From QKMZ01 sp012965515 (GTDB taxonomy: Bacteria > Cyanobacteriota > Vampirovibrionia > Obscuribacterales > Obscuribacteraceae), in contig CALFMP010000048.1 of the NCBI GenBank assembly GCA_937879965.1, positions 360,085-424,084 on the forward strand: DNA of 64,000 nt, read 5' to 3'. Within the stretch, counting starts at the first letter, position 1, and every line of letters starts with the position of its first letter. Of this stretch, positions 1-8,253 are shown piece after piece. The translations under genes and the position numbers were made by a program. The notes under the pieces are model-generated. The model was not told the origin of the DNA and made no database searches. It worked only from the letters and a program-made list of their open reading frames with translations.

Positions 1-1
1 C

Positions 2-469
2 TGCTTCCTTCGAATGGACGGCAGCGTTTGGACTACCGATAAGGACGGTATTATCCTTGCTCTTCTTGCCGCTGAGATTACCGCTGTTACAGGAAAAGAT
101 CCAGGCAAACACTACGAAGATTTGACAAAGGAATTCGGCAGACCTTATTACGCGAGAATCGATGCTGCTGCCACTCCTGATCAAAAAGCGAAGCTGAAGA
201 AACTCTCTCCTGATGACGTAAAAGCGAAGGAGTTTGCAGGCGAGCCAATTGTTGGCAGATTCACTAGTGCACCTGGAAACAATGAAGCGATCGGTGGGCT
301 TAAAGTAACCACGGAAAACGGCTGGTTCGCAGCGCGTCCCTCTGGAACTGAAGATGTCTATAAGATTTATGCTGAAAGCTTCAAGAGTGAAGATCACTTG
401 AAACAAATCCAAACCGAGGCACAGGAATTGGTGACGCAAGTTCTTTCGCCAACGGCGCAAAAAGCATAA
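2..469 (+). CDS. pgm: Phosphoglucomutase, alpha-D-glucose-phosphate specific (C-terminal part; 5' end outside window)
   Basis: The enzyme interconverts glucose 1-phosphate and glucose 6-phosphate in the cytoplasm, linking glycogen and sugar-nucleotide metabolism to glycolysis. The window opens inside the gene: the open frame runs from base 2, so only about 155 C-terminal residues are visible, and the phosphoserine loop and metal site must lie upstream. What remains matches the last part of the E. coli-type Pgm closely: 'TTDKDGIILALLAAEITAV', then 'IGGLKVTTENGWFAARPSGT'. The RPSGTED loop is the phosphate-binding loop of the phosphohexomutase C-terminal domain. The ATG at 14 is internal to this conserved block and is not the start. 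The gene ends in TAA, and a terminator-like hairpin follows at 590-613. Confidence 0.93.
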   Translation, partial: CFLRMDGSVWTTDKDGIILALLAAEITAVTGKDPGKHYEDLTKEFGRPYYARIDAAATPDQKAKLKKLSPDDVKAKEFAGEPIVGRFTSAPGNNEAIGGLKVTTENGWFAARPSGTEDVYKIYAESFKSEDHLKQIQTEAQELVTQVLSPTAQKA

Positions 470-520
470 GCTGATTCATCCAGTAAAGCCGGTCCTGAAG
501 TCGTTCTGCCCTACCTTTGT

Positions 521-546
521 AGGAGCTGAGCGCAGGAGCTGAGCGC
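521..546. repeat. 13-bp perfect tandem duplication between pgm and the ABC1 kinase
   Basis: AGGAGCTGAGCGC occurs twice head to tail (521-533, 534-546). The flanks GTAG and CTAC are complementary, so the block could fold. Function is unknown; it may be a decayed intergenic repeat element. Confidence 0.6.
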
Positions 547-589
547 TACCTCGGTATGAATATTAAATCTCTCAGGTTCGAATATCCCT

Positions 590-613
590 CCCCTGGAACC
601 CACGGGGGTTTTT
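590..613 (+). terminator. Rho-independent terminator candidate after pgm
   Basis: CCCCTG (590-595) can pair with CGGGGG (603-608) around a 7-nt loop, with one T-G wobble, and is followed at once by five T residues (609-613). It is the only stem plus T-tract between pgm and the next gene. The stem is short, so strength is uncertain. Confidence 0.5.
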
Positions 614-673
614 GGAGTCTACTCCGGAGAAGCCAGCAGAGGGGGTAATCCCCAGGTTAAGGGGTTGATGACC

Positions 674-2374
674 ATGGGAATTAAGCTCGATCCGCAGTAC
701 CTGAAGAGGTATAAGGAAATTGCGGGATTGCTAATGAAATACGGCAATTCTGATTTAGTAAAAAATGCCGGCTTGGAAGAAGCTCTAAAAGACGACGAAA
801 ACCTTTCGAAGCAAGTAAAAGGAACGGCTGAAGAACTGGCTGCGGATCTGGAGAGGTTAGGACCAGCCTATGTCAAACTCGGGCAGATTCTATCTACACG
901 TGGTGACTTGTTGCCGCCTCCGTACCTGCTCGCGTTGTCTAGATTGCAGGATAATTGCGAGCCGTTCAGCTTTGCTGAAGTCGAAAAAATAATTCAAACC
1001 GAACTTGGTGTCAAAATCAACAAGGCTTTTGCTGAGTTCAATTCTGAACCGCTTGCTGCCGCTTCGCTCGGGCAAATACACAAGGCGAAGATGAGAGACG
1101 GGCGTGAAGTGGCAGTAAAAGTCCAACGTCCATGCATTCGAGAACAGATACTGCAAGACCTTGAAATTTTTGCTGATGTGGCTGAGTTTTATGTGCTCCA
1201 CACAGACTTAGGGAAGAAGTATGAATTCGACGTTATGGTCGATGAGTTTCGCAAATCACTTTTGGGCGAACTCGACTACCGTCAAGAAGCGCAGAATTTG
1301 GAAACTTTGCGGCGCAACGTTGCCGAGTTCGACATGATTGTGGTGCCTTACGCAATTGATGCGTTCACCACGACCAAAGTGCTGACGATGGAGTTTATCA
1401 AAGGGAAAAAAGTAACTGGCATTACGAACTTGGAGCGGACAGAGCTGAATGGAGGCCCGCTAGCAGAGCAGATTTTCGCGGCCTACTTGAAACAAATTCT
1501 GGTAGATGGATTTTTCCATGCCGATCCGCATCCTGGAAATGTTCTTCTCACCGACGATGAGAAAAAGATTGCCCTCATCGATCTCGGCATGGTGGCACGA
1601 CTCACCCCTCGCATACAAAAACAACTCTTACAGTTGGTTATTGCGATTAGCGAAGGACGCGCCGATTCGGTAGCTAATATCGCCGTTGAAATCGGTGAGC
1701 CGAAACCGAAGTTTGACGAACAGCAGTTCCGCCATAAAGTTTCGGAACTTGTTCAGGTTGATTTAGACGCAAACATTGCCAGAATGAAAGTCGGACACGT
1801 TATCGTCGGGATAACGAAAGCCGCTGGTGAAACTGGGATACGAGTGCCTGCAGAACTGACTATGCTTGGAAAAGCAATGCTTCACCTTGATGAAGTAGGG
1901 CGTTCGCTTGATCCGAATTTCGATCCGAACGCATCTGTGCGCAGAAACGCAGGTCACATTCTCGAGCAACGTTTAGTCAACGAAATTTCTCCAGGGCATT
2001 TGCTCAATACATTGATCGAAGCGAAAGATGGTTTTGAAAAGTTTCCAAGAAACATCAACAAGATAATGGATCTCGTTGCACAGAATCAGCTGTCCGTGAA
2101 AGTTATCGATGAGCCGCTGCTTGTAGATTCGTTTCAGAAGGTGGCGAACAGAATCACCCTTGGATTAGTTCTAGCTGCATTGATCATCGGAGCATCCAAC
2201 TTGATGAAAGTCCCGAGCGGATTTACGCTCTTTGGCTATCCTGGTCTGGCGATTTTACTCTTTCTATTGGCTGCTGGTGGTGGTTTCGCTCTGGCGATTC
2301 AGATTGCATTCTACGATCAAAAGCTGCAGAAGCTTGGAGATCCAGACGTTGTTAGTCCGCTGGTTCGTAAGTAG
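674..2374 (+). CDS. ABC1/UbiB-family atypical protein kinase, membrane anchored
   Basis: ABC1/ADCK/UbiB proteins are kinase-fold ATPases that support quinone or lipid metabolism at membranes. Visible in order: the family KxGQ motif ('GPAYVKLGQILSTRGDLLPP', near residue 65), an alanine/glycine-rich nucleotide loop with the catalytic lysine ('AAASLGQIHKAK ... VAVKVQRP'), the catalytic loop 'HADPHPGNV', the metal-binding 'LIDLGM', and two C-terminal hydrophobic helices that anchor it. Length (566 aa) is normal for the family. I chose ATG 674 because AAGGGG at 659-664 lies 9 nt upstream; TTG 665 and ATG 668 sit too close to that ribosome binding site. No quinone-biosynthesis gene is adjacent, so the substrate cannot be assigned from context. 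Confidence 0.9.
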   Translation: MGIKLDPQYLKRYKEIAGLLMKYGNSDLVKNAGLEEALKDDENLSKQVKGTAEELAADLERLGPAYVKLGQILSTRGDLLPPPYLLALSRLQDNCEPFSFAEVEKIIQTELGVKINKAFAEFNSEPLAAASLGQIHKAKMRDGREVAVKVQRPCIREQILQDLEIFADVAEFYVLHTDLGKKYEFDVMVDEFRKSLLGELDYRQEAQNLETLRRNVAEFDMIVVPYAIDAFTTTKVLTMEFIKGKKVTGITNLERTELNGGPLAEQIFAAYLKQILVDGFFHADPHPGNVLLTDDEKKIALIDLGMVARLTPRIQKQLLQLVIAISEGRADSVANIAVEIGEPKPKFDEQQFRHKVSELVQVDLDANIARMKVGHVIVGITKAAGETGIRVPAELTMLGKAMLHLDEVGRSLDPNFDPNASVRRNAGHILEQRLVNEISPGHLLNTLIEAKDGFEKFPRNINKIMDLVAQNQLSVKVIDEPLLVDSFQKVANRITLGLVLAALIIGASNLMKVPSGFTLFGYPGLAILLFLLAAGGGFALAIQIAFYDQKLQKLGDPDVVSPLVRK

Positions 2375-2548
2375 CTGCAACTGGCGCGTCACGATACGGT
2401 CACTTTGGCGATCAATAGTATTTGGTGAGGACTTCTCCTCATCGCTACATCTTCCTAGAAAACCTGTCAGCTCTCAAACGCGATTTACGTGTCAGCTTTG
2501 GCGAACACGTTATTGGCGCGTTCCCACTAGTATTTGAGTTGCAAGATC

Positions 2549-3028
2549 ATGATTGTTTCGCTCTATGCCGGACTTTCCGAATTCGCAATGCCGACCCCTG
2601 CAATGAAACAGGGAGGGGAAGAAGTATCGCATGAAGGGAAGGGCTCTCCTCAATCATTATATGAAGGCGTTAGCGCAGAACATTCGGCGGCGAAAGGAAC
2701 GCCCCGTGCTCATGAAGGTGACGCAGCTGTTCTTGCTGACAAAGCTAGATGGGCCGCACTGACAGCAGATGTTCCACCAATGACTATTGGAGAGAACCTC
2801 GCTGAAGCCAATCTGAGCGATGGCTATAGATTGCACGATGTCAGATTAGATAATCTGGACGCGATGAATGAGATTCTTTCTACATCAAAAGTGAAAGAGG
2901 TCGCTGCTGTTCCAGCAAGCGCCGCGTCCGCAATACTCCCAAGTATTGAATTGGATTATTCTTCAGAAACGTCTATCTCTCAACGTTCGATTACGGGAGC
3001 GACTGCAGAGCACCAGTCTGTCGCCTAA
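2549..3028 (+). CDS. Hypothetical low-complexity protein
   Basis: An open frame of about 159 residues rich in Ala, Ser, Glu and Thr, with no recognisable domain, signal peptide or membrane segment. It follows the ABC1 kinase in the same direction after about 175 bases. ATG 2549 has only a weak purine stretch upstream, and a TTG at 2534 would add five residues. The sequence looks disordered. Because composition alone can keep such a frame open, I call it a possible gene only. The bases before it (2375-2548) and after it (3029-3176) show nothing I can name. Confidence 0.35.
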   Translation: MIVSLYAGLSEFAMPTPAMKQGGEEVSHEGKGSPQSLYEGVSAEHSAAKGTPRAHEGDAAVLADKARWAALTADVPPMTIGENLAEANLSDGYRLHDVRLDNLDAMNEILSTSKVKEVAAVPASAASAILPSIELDYSSETSISQRSITGATAEHQSVA

Positions 3029-3176
3029 ATTCAGATCTGCAAGAACGCTTAATCATTGGAGTTAATCTCAGCGCAATGCTATATCCTAATTCTCTTGAAG
3101 GCGCGTGCGCCTGACCCAAAACTGCTCGCACATTTGATTCGTGGTTAATTTCGAAGAATGTGCGCAAGGAGGAGCA

Positions 3177-3665
3177 ATGACGGCAGATGTTTACGAATTT
3201 ACTGCAAAATCATTGGACGGCAAGGATATAGAGCTGTCGCAGTACAAAGGAGACGTGCTCCTCATTGTCAATACTGCTAGCCAGTGTGGCTTTACCGGGC
3301 AATATGCCGGTTTGGAGCAATTGCACAAAGATTTTGCAGCAAAAGGGCTGAAGGTCCTTGGTTTTCCATGCAATCAATTCGGAGCACAAGAACCCGGGGG
3401 GGCCTCCGAGATTGGAGCATTCTGTCAGAAGAACTATGGTGTTGACTTTCAGATGTTTGAAAAGATTGATGTGAACGGCAAGGATGCACATCCCTTGTAT
3501 CAGTATTTGACGTCGAATGCTCCTGGAGTTCTTGGAACAGAAAACATCAAATGGAATTTCACCAAGTTTCTGGTTGGGCGTGACGGCAAGGTCTTTAAAC
3601 GCTATGCGCCGCAAGTCGAGCCCAAAGACATGACCAAAGACATCGAGCAGTTGCTGGCGAAGTAG
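3177..3665 (+). CDS. Glutathione peroxidase family thiol peroxidase
   Basis: This enzyme reduces hydrogen peroxide or organic hydroperoxides in the cytoplasm; bacterial Cys-type members usually take electrons from thioredoxin. Cys37 in 'NTASQCGFTGQY' is the peroxidatic residue and is cysteine, not selenocysteine. Gln71 ('GAQEP'), Trp126 and Asn127 ('WNFTKF') complete the tetrad, and Cys83 ('IGAFC') fits the resolving cysteine of thioredoxin-dependent members. Length is 162 residues, normal for the family. ATG 3177 is preceded by a strong AAGGAGG 4 nt upstream. A GTG at 3141 in the same frame would put that ribosome site inside the gene, so I reject it. The stop codon lies in the first unit of a short tandem repeat. 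Confidence 0.95.
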   Translation: MTADVYEFTAKSLDGKDIELSQYKGDVLLIVNTASQCGFTGQYAGLEQLHKDFAAKGLKVLGFPCNQFGAQEPGGASEIGAFCQKNYGVDFQMFEKIDVNGKDAHPLYQYLTSNAPGVLGTENIKWNFTKFLVGRDGKVFKRYAPQVEPKDMTKDIEQLLAK

Positions 3666-3701
3666 TTGCACCAACGAGTAGTTGCACCAACGAGTAGTTG
3701 C
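3661..3701. repeat. 16-bp tandem repeat over the gpx stop codon
   Basis: AGTAGTTGCACCAACG is present twice (3661-3676, 3677-3692), then a partial third unit, AGTAGTTGC (3693-3701). The TAG stop of the peroxidase lies in the first unit. Recent slippage duplication is the simplest explanation. Confidence 0.7.
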
Positions 3702-3718
3702 GCTAATGCAGGTATTCT

Positions 3719-4894
3719 TTAGCGCAGCTTTTCAACAAACGTGCGCATTCTGGACAGAGCCAGTTCGAGTTTCTCGACACTGGTGGCATAAGAGCAGCGA
3801 ATGTGACCATCTCCTCCAGCACCGAAAGCGGTGCCGGGTACGACGGCAACGCGCTCCTCTAGAAGTAGTCTTTCTGCAAACTGCTCAGCTGTCAAACCTG
3901 TCGATTCAATCGATGGAAACGCATAAAATGCACCAAGCGGCATGTGGCATGTGAGGCCAAGCCTGTTCAATCCATCAACAATCAGTCTTCGTCTTTGTCT
4001 GTAGTGTGAGACCATCTCTTCCACTTCTTTTTCCGCGTGCTTTAGCGCTTCAACGGCTGCTATTTGTCCAGTAATTGGTGCGCAAAGCATCGTGTAAGAG
4101 TGGATCTTCATCATCATTTTGAGAATATGCTCCGGCGCGCATGCGTATGCTATTCTCCAACCCGTCATCGCATGCGCTTTCGAAAATCCGTTCAATAACA
4201 CTGTAATTTCGCGCGCTCCTGGTACGGATGCAACGCAGGTGTGAATTCCCTCGTAGGTCAGACGATCGTAAATTTCATCAGAGACTACATACAGTCCTCG
4301 CTCGCGCGCGAAGTTGATAATTTCGATAATTTGTTCTCGGCTGAGAACAGCGCCAGTCGGATTGGATGGATAACCCAGAAGAATTGCCTTGGTGCGCTCA
4401 GTACAAGCGGCTTTCAATTGTTCTGCGGTAACTGCGAATTTTGCATCAGAGCGGGTTTCTACTCCAACAGGAACGCCGCCGGCAAGCGAAACACAAGGTC
4501 TATAAGAGACATAACAAGGTTCTGGAATCAAAACTTCGTCGCCTGGATTGAGCAGGACACGCATAGCCAGATCGAGACCTTCTGAAACACCGACGGTGAC
4601 CAGGATTTCTGCTTCCGGACTGTAATCGACTTTGTACCGCTTATTGAGATATCGCGCTATTTCCCTGCGCAATTCCAGCAAACCATAATTCGACGTGTAA
4701 GTGGTTTGTCCTCTCTCAAGCGAGTAAATTGCAGCCTCGCGCACTGACCACGGAGTTACAAAGTCAGGCTCACCAACACCAAGCGACACCACATCCTGCA
4801 TCGAGGCTGCAATGTCGAAGAATCTCCTGATTCCAGAGAAGGGAACGTCGAGAGCTGTTTTAGACAACGGTTTGAGCGAAAGACTCTGGCTCAT
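3719..4894 (-). CDS. PLP-dependent class I/II aminotransferase (AlaT/PatA-like)
   Basis: A fold-type I aminotransferase that moves amino groups between an amino acid and a 2-oxo acid using pyridoxal phosphate. The chain starts with the subgroup signature 'SGIRRFF' and 'VSLGVGEPDF'. It then carries the cofactor residues Asn178 ('YPSNPTG'), Asp206 ('SDEIYD') and the Schiff-base Lys239 ('GFSKAHAMTGWR'), and a C-terminal 'HIRCSY' with the carboxylate-binding arginine. Length (391 aa) is typical. The gene lies 7 nt downstream of an Lrp/AsnC regulator on the same strand. That arrangement resembles the Bacillus alaR-alaT pair, so alanine is a reasonable substrate guess. Aspartate or N-acetyl-diaminopimelate aminotransferase remain possible. 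Confidence 0.9.
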   Translation of the reverse strand: MSQSLSLKPLSKTALDVPFSGIRRFFDIAASMQDVVSLGVGEPDFVTPWSVREAAIYSLERGQTTYTSNYGLLELRREIARYLNKRYKVDYSPEAEILVTVGVSEGLDLAMRVLLNPGDEVLIPEPCYVSYRPCVSLAGGVPVGVETRSDAKFAVTAEQLKAACTERTKAILLGYPSNPTGAVLSREQIIEIINFARERGLYVVSDEIYDRLTYEGIHTCVASVPGAREITVLLNGFSKAHAMTGWRIAYACAPEHILKMMMKIHSYTMLCAPITGQIAAVEALKHAEKEVEEMVSHYRQRRRLIVDGLNRLGLTCHMPLGAFYAFPSIESTGLTAEQFAERLLLEERVAVVPGTAFGAGGDGHIRCSYATSVEKLELALSRMRTFVEKLR

Positions 4895-4901
4895 GTATCA
4901 C

Positions 4902-5396
4902 CTAGGGCGAAACTACAAGTCTTTGATCTTGTTCTGATTCAAAAAACAGTGCGCCGTCTTCTTTGTATCTCTTCAACAGGAAGTGAGACGTCGTACCTGT
5001 TACACCATCAATAGTGGCAAGTTTCTCTGCCACAAAAGTTGCCAGCTCACGCAGGTTCGGTGCCTCGACGACAACTCGCAAATCGCTGCCGCCCGATACC
5101 AACCACACACTCTGTACCTGTGCAAAACGCGCGATTCGGCATGCTACTGCATCGAATCCGACATCGCGAGCGGGAGTTACTTTTACATCGATGAAGGCAA
5201 CTACTTTTTCGCAGCCGGTTTTTTCCCAATCGATGACCGTGTGGTAGGTCTTAATGACGCCCCGCTGCTCATAATCACGAACAGCATCTTTCACTTCTTC
5301 CACGGAGCGACCTGTCATTTTGGCGATCGTGTCTGAAGGTGTGCGCGCATCCCTTGCGAGGATGGTCAATATCTCGTCCGGAACTTCGTTTGACAT
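4902..5396 (-). CDS. Lrp/AsnC-family transcriptional regulator
   Basis: The first 60 residues form a winged helix-turn-helix of the AsnC type ('ILARDARTPSDTIAKMTGRS ...'). The rest is an RAM ligand-binding domain with 'VWLVSGGSDLRVVVEAP', in which the glycine-rich turn normally contacts an amino acid. Such proteins form octamers that sense amino acids and control metabolism genes. It is the first gene of a two-gene unit with the aminotransferase, 7 nt apart, and probably controls that unit. The 156-bp gap to the divergent DUF488 gene should hold the control region. ATG at 5396 gives the normal family length (164 aa). Confidence 0.92.
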   Translation of the reverse strand: MSNEVPDEILTILARDARTPSDTIAKMTGRSVEEVKDAVRDYEQRGVIKTYHTVIDWEKTGCEKVVAFIDVKVTPARDVGFDAVACRIARFAQVQSVWLVSGGSDLRVVVEAPNLRELATFVAEKLATIDGVTGTTSHFLLKRYKEDGALFFESEQDQRLVVSP

Positions 5397-5552
5397 GCGG
5401 GAAGTCTACCATAAGGCTGACTCCTGTTGGGAAACAACGTCTATTGGACTGACGAAGAGCGAAGGTTGTGGAGAGCTTGGTAGAATCATTAGAACGTCAA
5501 GCCGAAACGACCGGTTTCGGGCACTTCTCCCCGGTCCTAGCAGGGCAATGCC

Positions 5553-6164
5553 GTGGAAAACGAAGAAGATAAGATTAGTGAAACCGCCTCACCAGGCGAG
5601 GTTTACACCATTGGTCATTCAAACCATCCAATTGAGGCCTTTTTAGGGCTTCTTGAGAGGTATGAGATTGAGGTGTTGGTTGACGTTCGCACCAATCCAT
5701 TTTCACGTTTTTCCAGGCAGTTTAGCCATGGACCACTGAAAAACTCAATTCAAAATGCTGGTCTCAGGTACCTGCACCTGGGTAAAGAGTTGGGCGGGAA
5801 GCCAAAGGAGCCCGAATTCTATGATCTGGAAGGACATGTTGATTATGGTCGAATCGCGCAGTCGCAACGGTTCGCTGAAGGGCTTGAAAGATTAGTCTCC
5901 GGATGCCGCAAGTATCGAGTTGCGATTATGTGCGCAGAGGAAAATCCGTCGGATTGCCATAGAAGACGCTTGATAGGTCCGGCTCTTGCTCAACGTGGTA
6001 TAGAAGAGAAGCATATTCGCGGTAATGGCGAACTACATTTGGAAAGTGAGCTCAAGCTGGATGAGAAGAACCTCTCCGATGAATATGAGCAATTGACGCT
6101 GTTTTCACAGCCTGCCCCCCAAAAGCCATGGCGGTCTTCGCGTCCCGCTAAGGGCAAGCCATAA
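5553..6164 (+). CDS. DUF488 family protein
   Basis: DUF488 proteins are small soluble proteins of unknown activity. The family landmarks are present in order: 'YTIGHSNHPIEAFLGLLERY', 'VLVDVRTNPFSRF', a Gly-Gly after 'LHLGKE', 'IMCAEENPSDCHRR', and 'HIRGNG' near the end. The Cys in 'MCAEE' and the CHR motif suggest a conserved metal or catalytic site. The only in-frame start near the conserved N-terminus is GTG 5553; the nearby ATG 5548 is in another frame. The C-terminal tail of about 25 residues is basic and extends beyond the usual domain. A DUF5131 gene follows 16 nt downstream, so the two are probably translated from one message. Confidence 0.87.
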   Translation: MENEEDKISETASPGEVYTIGHSNHPIEAFLGLLERYEIEVLVDVRTNPFSRFSRQFSHGPLKNSIQNAGLRYLHLGKELGGKPKEPEFYDLEGHVDYGRIAQSQRFAEGLERLVSGCRKYRVAIMCAEENPSDCHRRRLIGPALAQRGIEEKHIRGNGELHLESELKLDEKNLSDEYEQLTLFSQPAPQKPWRSSRPAKGKP

Positions 6165-6180
6165 CCAGAGAAGGAAACCG

Positions 6181-6897
6181 ATGTCCGTTACTTCTGAAAT
6201 CGAGTGGACCGACGCGACGTGGAACCCTGTAACGGGTTGCACAAAAATTAGCCCGGGGTGTGCAAACTGCTATGCCGAGACGTTTGCTGAACGCTTTCGC
6301 GGCGTTCCCAATCACCCCTATGAGCAGGGATTTGATTTGCGCATCTGGCCGGATCGACTTGTGCTGCCACTTACATTGAAGAAGCCTAAGCGCATTTTCG
6401 TGAACTCGATGAGCGACTTGTTCCACAAAGATGTTCCGTTTGAGTACGTGAAACAGGTATTCGAGGTGATGAGAAAGGCTCATTGGCACCAATTTCAAAT
6501 TCTTACCAAGCGGCACGACCGGCTTTTGGAACTCGACCCTGAGCTGGGATGGGCTCCTAATATTTGGATGGGAGTGAGCGTTGAAAGTGCAGACTATGTT
6601 CACCGAGTCGACTTCTTGCGCAAAACCGGCGCTGCTATCAAGTTTTTATCGGTGGAGCCGCTGCTCGGACCAATTGAAAATCTGAATTTGGAAGGTATTG
6701 ATTGGGTGATCGTCGGCGGAGAGTCAGGGCGTCGCGTCCGAGCGCTACAGCCTGAATGGGTGGGGCTAATCCGCGATCAATGCCAGGCAGCTGGTGTGGC
6801 ATTCTTCTTTAAACAATGGGGCGGACATAATAAGAAGAAGGCAGGCAGAATCTTTGAAGGACGGACTTGGGATGATTTGCCGAGTGGCACTCGATGA
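6181..6897 (+). CDS. Phage Gp37/Gp68-type (DUF5131) protein
   Basis: DUF5131 proteins occur in phages, defence islands and some chromosomes; the activity is not established to my knowledge. The start 'IEWTDATWNPVTGCTKIS' is diagnostic. It is followed by a cysteine cluster C-x7-C-x2-C ('GCTKISPGCANCYAE') that resembles radical-SAM type metal-binding loops. Later landmarks are 'RIFVNSMSDLFH', 'ILTKRHDR', 'NIWMGVSVES', 'LSVEPLLGPI', 'VIVGGESG' and 'FFFKQWGG'. All conserved blocks are present, so the protein should be active. ATG 6181 has GAGAAGGAAA just upstream. It pairs with the DUF488 gene. No phage gene is near, which suggests a chromosomal role or an old acquisition. Confidence 0.9.
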   Translation: MSVTSEIEWTDATWNPVTGCTKISPGCANCYAETFAERFRGVPNHPYEQGFDLRIWPDRLVLPLTLKKPKRIFVNSMSDLFHKDVPFEYVKQVFEVMRKAHWHQFQILTKRHDRLLELDPELGWAPNIWMGVSVESADYVHRVDFLRKTGAAIKFLSVEPLLGPIENLNLEGIDWVIVGGESGRRVRALQPEWVGLIRDQCQAAGVAFFFKQWGGHNKKKAGRIFEGRTWDDLPSGTR

Positions 6898-6945
6898 TAT
6901 GCTTTACGGTCGGCGTCTCGTTGTGGACCTTTGAGGAGAGACTTT

Positions 6946-7485
6946 ATGCGCAAGCCACAAGCAAAAACCAGATTGGCAATGCTGGCCGGGACTCTGATTT
7001 TGGGTATTCTTCAGAACTCTTCAGCTGTGATGGCAAAGGAGAAGGAGAATACTGGTGCTACTTTGCCGACGCCGTCTACCGTAAAGGCCGGTTCTACATA
7101 TCCAAAAGCAGATGCAAGTCCGGAAGAGTTGGAAAGACGCTCACTGGAAATTGATGAGAAGCGTAGAGAGCTTGATCGGGAGCGACGTGCGCTTGAAGAG
7201 AGACGTCTCAATTTGCAGGAGCCATTGCAGAAAATCGATGAGGTCAGGTACAAACTTCAGGAAGAAAGATTGAACTTGGACAAGCAAAGATCTGAATTGG
7301 ATCGCTTGCGTGCAGAACTTGATGAGAAGTGGAGGCAAACTGATTTCCAACGTTTGCCCTTGGATAAGCAACGTCTGGAAATTGATGTTGCCGGGCGAAA
7401 GCTTGAATTACAGAGATTAGAGCTGGATCGTCAGCGTGTCGCGGTCGAGGAGCAAAGACGTCATTTGAGAGAAAAGCAGCAGTAA
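6946..7485 (+). CDS. Secreted coiled-coil protein of unknown function
   Basis: Residues 1-30 are a signal peptide with a basic start, a hydrophobic core ('LAMLAGTLILGILQ') and likely cleavage after 'SSAVMA'. A short Thr/Pro/Ser linker follows. From about residue 58 to the end the chain is a highly charged heptad array built on repeats of the form 'RRELDRERRALEERR' and 'LDKQRSELDRLRAELDEK', predicted to form one long coiled coil. ATG 6946 is preceded by GAGGAGAG 5 nt away; the TTG at 6931 is less likely. It is probably periplasmic and perhaps a spacer or cell-wall associated protein. No family was recognised. Confidence 0.75.
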   Translation: MRKPQAKTRLAMLAGTLILGILQNSSAVMAKEKENTGATLPTPSTVKAGSTYPKADASPEELERRSLEIDEKRRELDRERRALEERRLNLQEPLQKIDEVRYKLQEERLNLDKQRSELDRLRAELDEKWRQTDFQRLPLDKQRLEIDVAGRKLELQRLELDRQRVAVEEQRRHLREKQQ

Positions 7486-7509
7486 ACGTCCGGCAGTCCC
7501 AGTGAAAGT

Positions 7510-7524
7510 GCGCATGCAATGCGC
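7510..7524. repeat. Intergenic palindrome shared with the repeat at 34.3 kb
   Basis: GCGCATGCAATGCGC is a 6-bp inverted repeat around GCA. The same 15-mer is the core of the larger hairpin at 34353-34371. Both copies lie between convergent genes, as REP-type elements often do. Confidence 0.5.
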
Positions 7525-7561
7525 TGCGTCAAAAATGTGTGTTTGCAACGCGCTCCACGCC

Positions 7562-8161
7562 TTACAGAGCAGCAATCAAATCAGTGGGGCTATTCCAGAT
7601 CTTGATCGCTGGGGTTTCTCTCTCGTGCGAGAGGACTGAAATAGTGCTTGTGTCGAGAATGAAGTGTTTGCCTTCCTGCGGCGGCAGCCTGAGCCATGTC
7701 GCAGTGAGAATTCGGAGAATATGCCCGTGAGCGAAAACGGCAACTTTACCGCCGATACCGTTGGCGGTGTCAATCACATTCCGGCAGCGCTTTGCAGCGT
7801 CGTCTAATGTTTCTCCATCCGGACACGGATGAGTCCACACCGTCCATCCTGGAACTTCTTGACGAATTTTGTCTGTTGTTAGCCCTTCATATTTTCCATA
7901 GTGGAATTCGGACAGATCTGCGCAAATTCTCGGTTCTTTCATACCGGCGAGTTCCGCTGTTTCCCGAGCCCTTGAGAGAGGACTGACCAAGACTGCAGAG
8001 AAGTCAATGTGACTCACGGCGTGGCGCAGCGCTCTCGCCTGGTCGCGTCCCACCTCTGTAAGTGGGATATCGGTGCGTCCTGTATGCTGCCCCAGCCGCG
8101 CCCACTCGGTCTGTCCATGGCGGAAGATGTAGAGTGTTACAGGCTTTGACGAATTGTTCAT
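7562..8161 (-). CDS. Histidine phosphatase family protein (phosphoglycerate mutase-like)
   Basis: A branch-1 histidine phosphatase, which removes phosphate through a phosphohistidine. 'FRHGQTEW' carries the catalytic Arg14 and His15. 'GRTDIPLTEVGRDQA' and 'VSPLSRARETAEL' are the usual second and third motifs, 'EFHYGKYEG' supplies the acid, and 'AVFAHGHILRIL' the second histidine. Length (199 aa) fits cofactor-independent phosphatases related to GpmB, CobC and PhoE, so the substrate cannot be fixed. No cobalamin gene is nearby. It converges with the coiled-coil gene and diverges from the TrhO-like gene. Confidence 0.88.
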   Translation of the reverse strand: MNNSSKPVTLYIFRHGQTEWARLGQHTGRTDIPLTEVGRDQARALRHAVSHIDFSAVLVSPLSRARETAELAGMKEPRICADLSEFHYGKYEGLTTDKIRQEVPGWTVWTHPCPDGETLDDAAKRCRNVIDTANGIGGKVAVFAHGHILRILTATWLRLPPQEGKHFILDTSTISVLSHERETPAIKIWNSPTDLIAAL

Positions 8162-8253
8162 GGGGCTCCAGTGGGCAAAAAGCCCGCACTGTTATGTTCT
8201 ATGAAACTCGACGGCTAGTTTACTATGCTAAATGGGCTGTAGAATAAGTGGCT

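Noticed and set aside
570..602. tRNA T-loop-like 'GGTTCGAAT' followed by CCA
   Set aside because: The flanks do not pair as a T-stem and no acceptor or anticodon arm can be built.
560..660. Glycine-riboswitch-like fragments ('TCTCTCAGG', 'CTCCGGAGA') before the ABC1 kinase gene
   Set aside because: The conserved first half of a glycine aptamer is missing and the spacing is wrong; the downstream gene is not a glycine gene.
3661..3701. Short tandem repeat considered as a CRISPR remnant
   Set aside because: Units are 16 bp with no spacers and include coding sequence; no cas gene is present.
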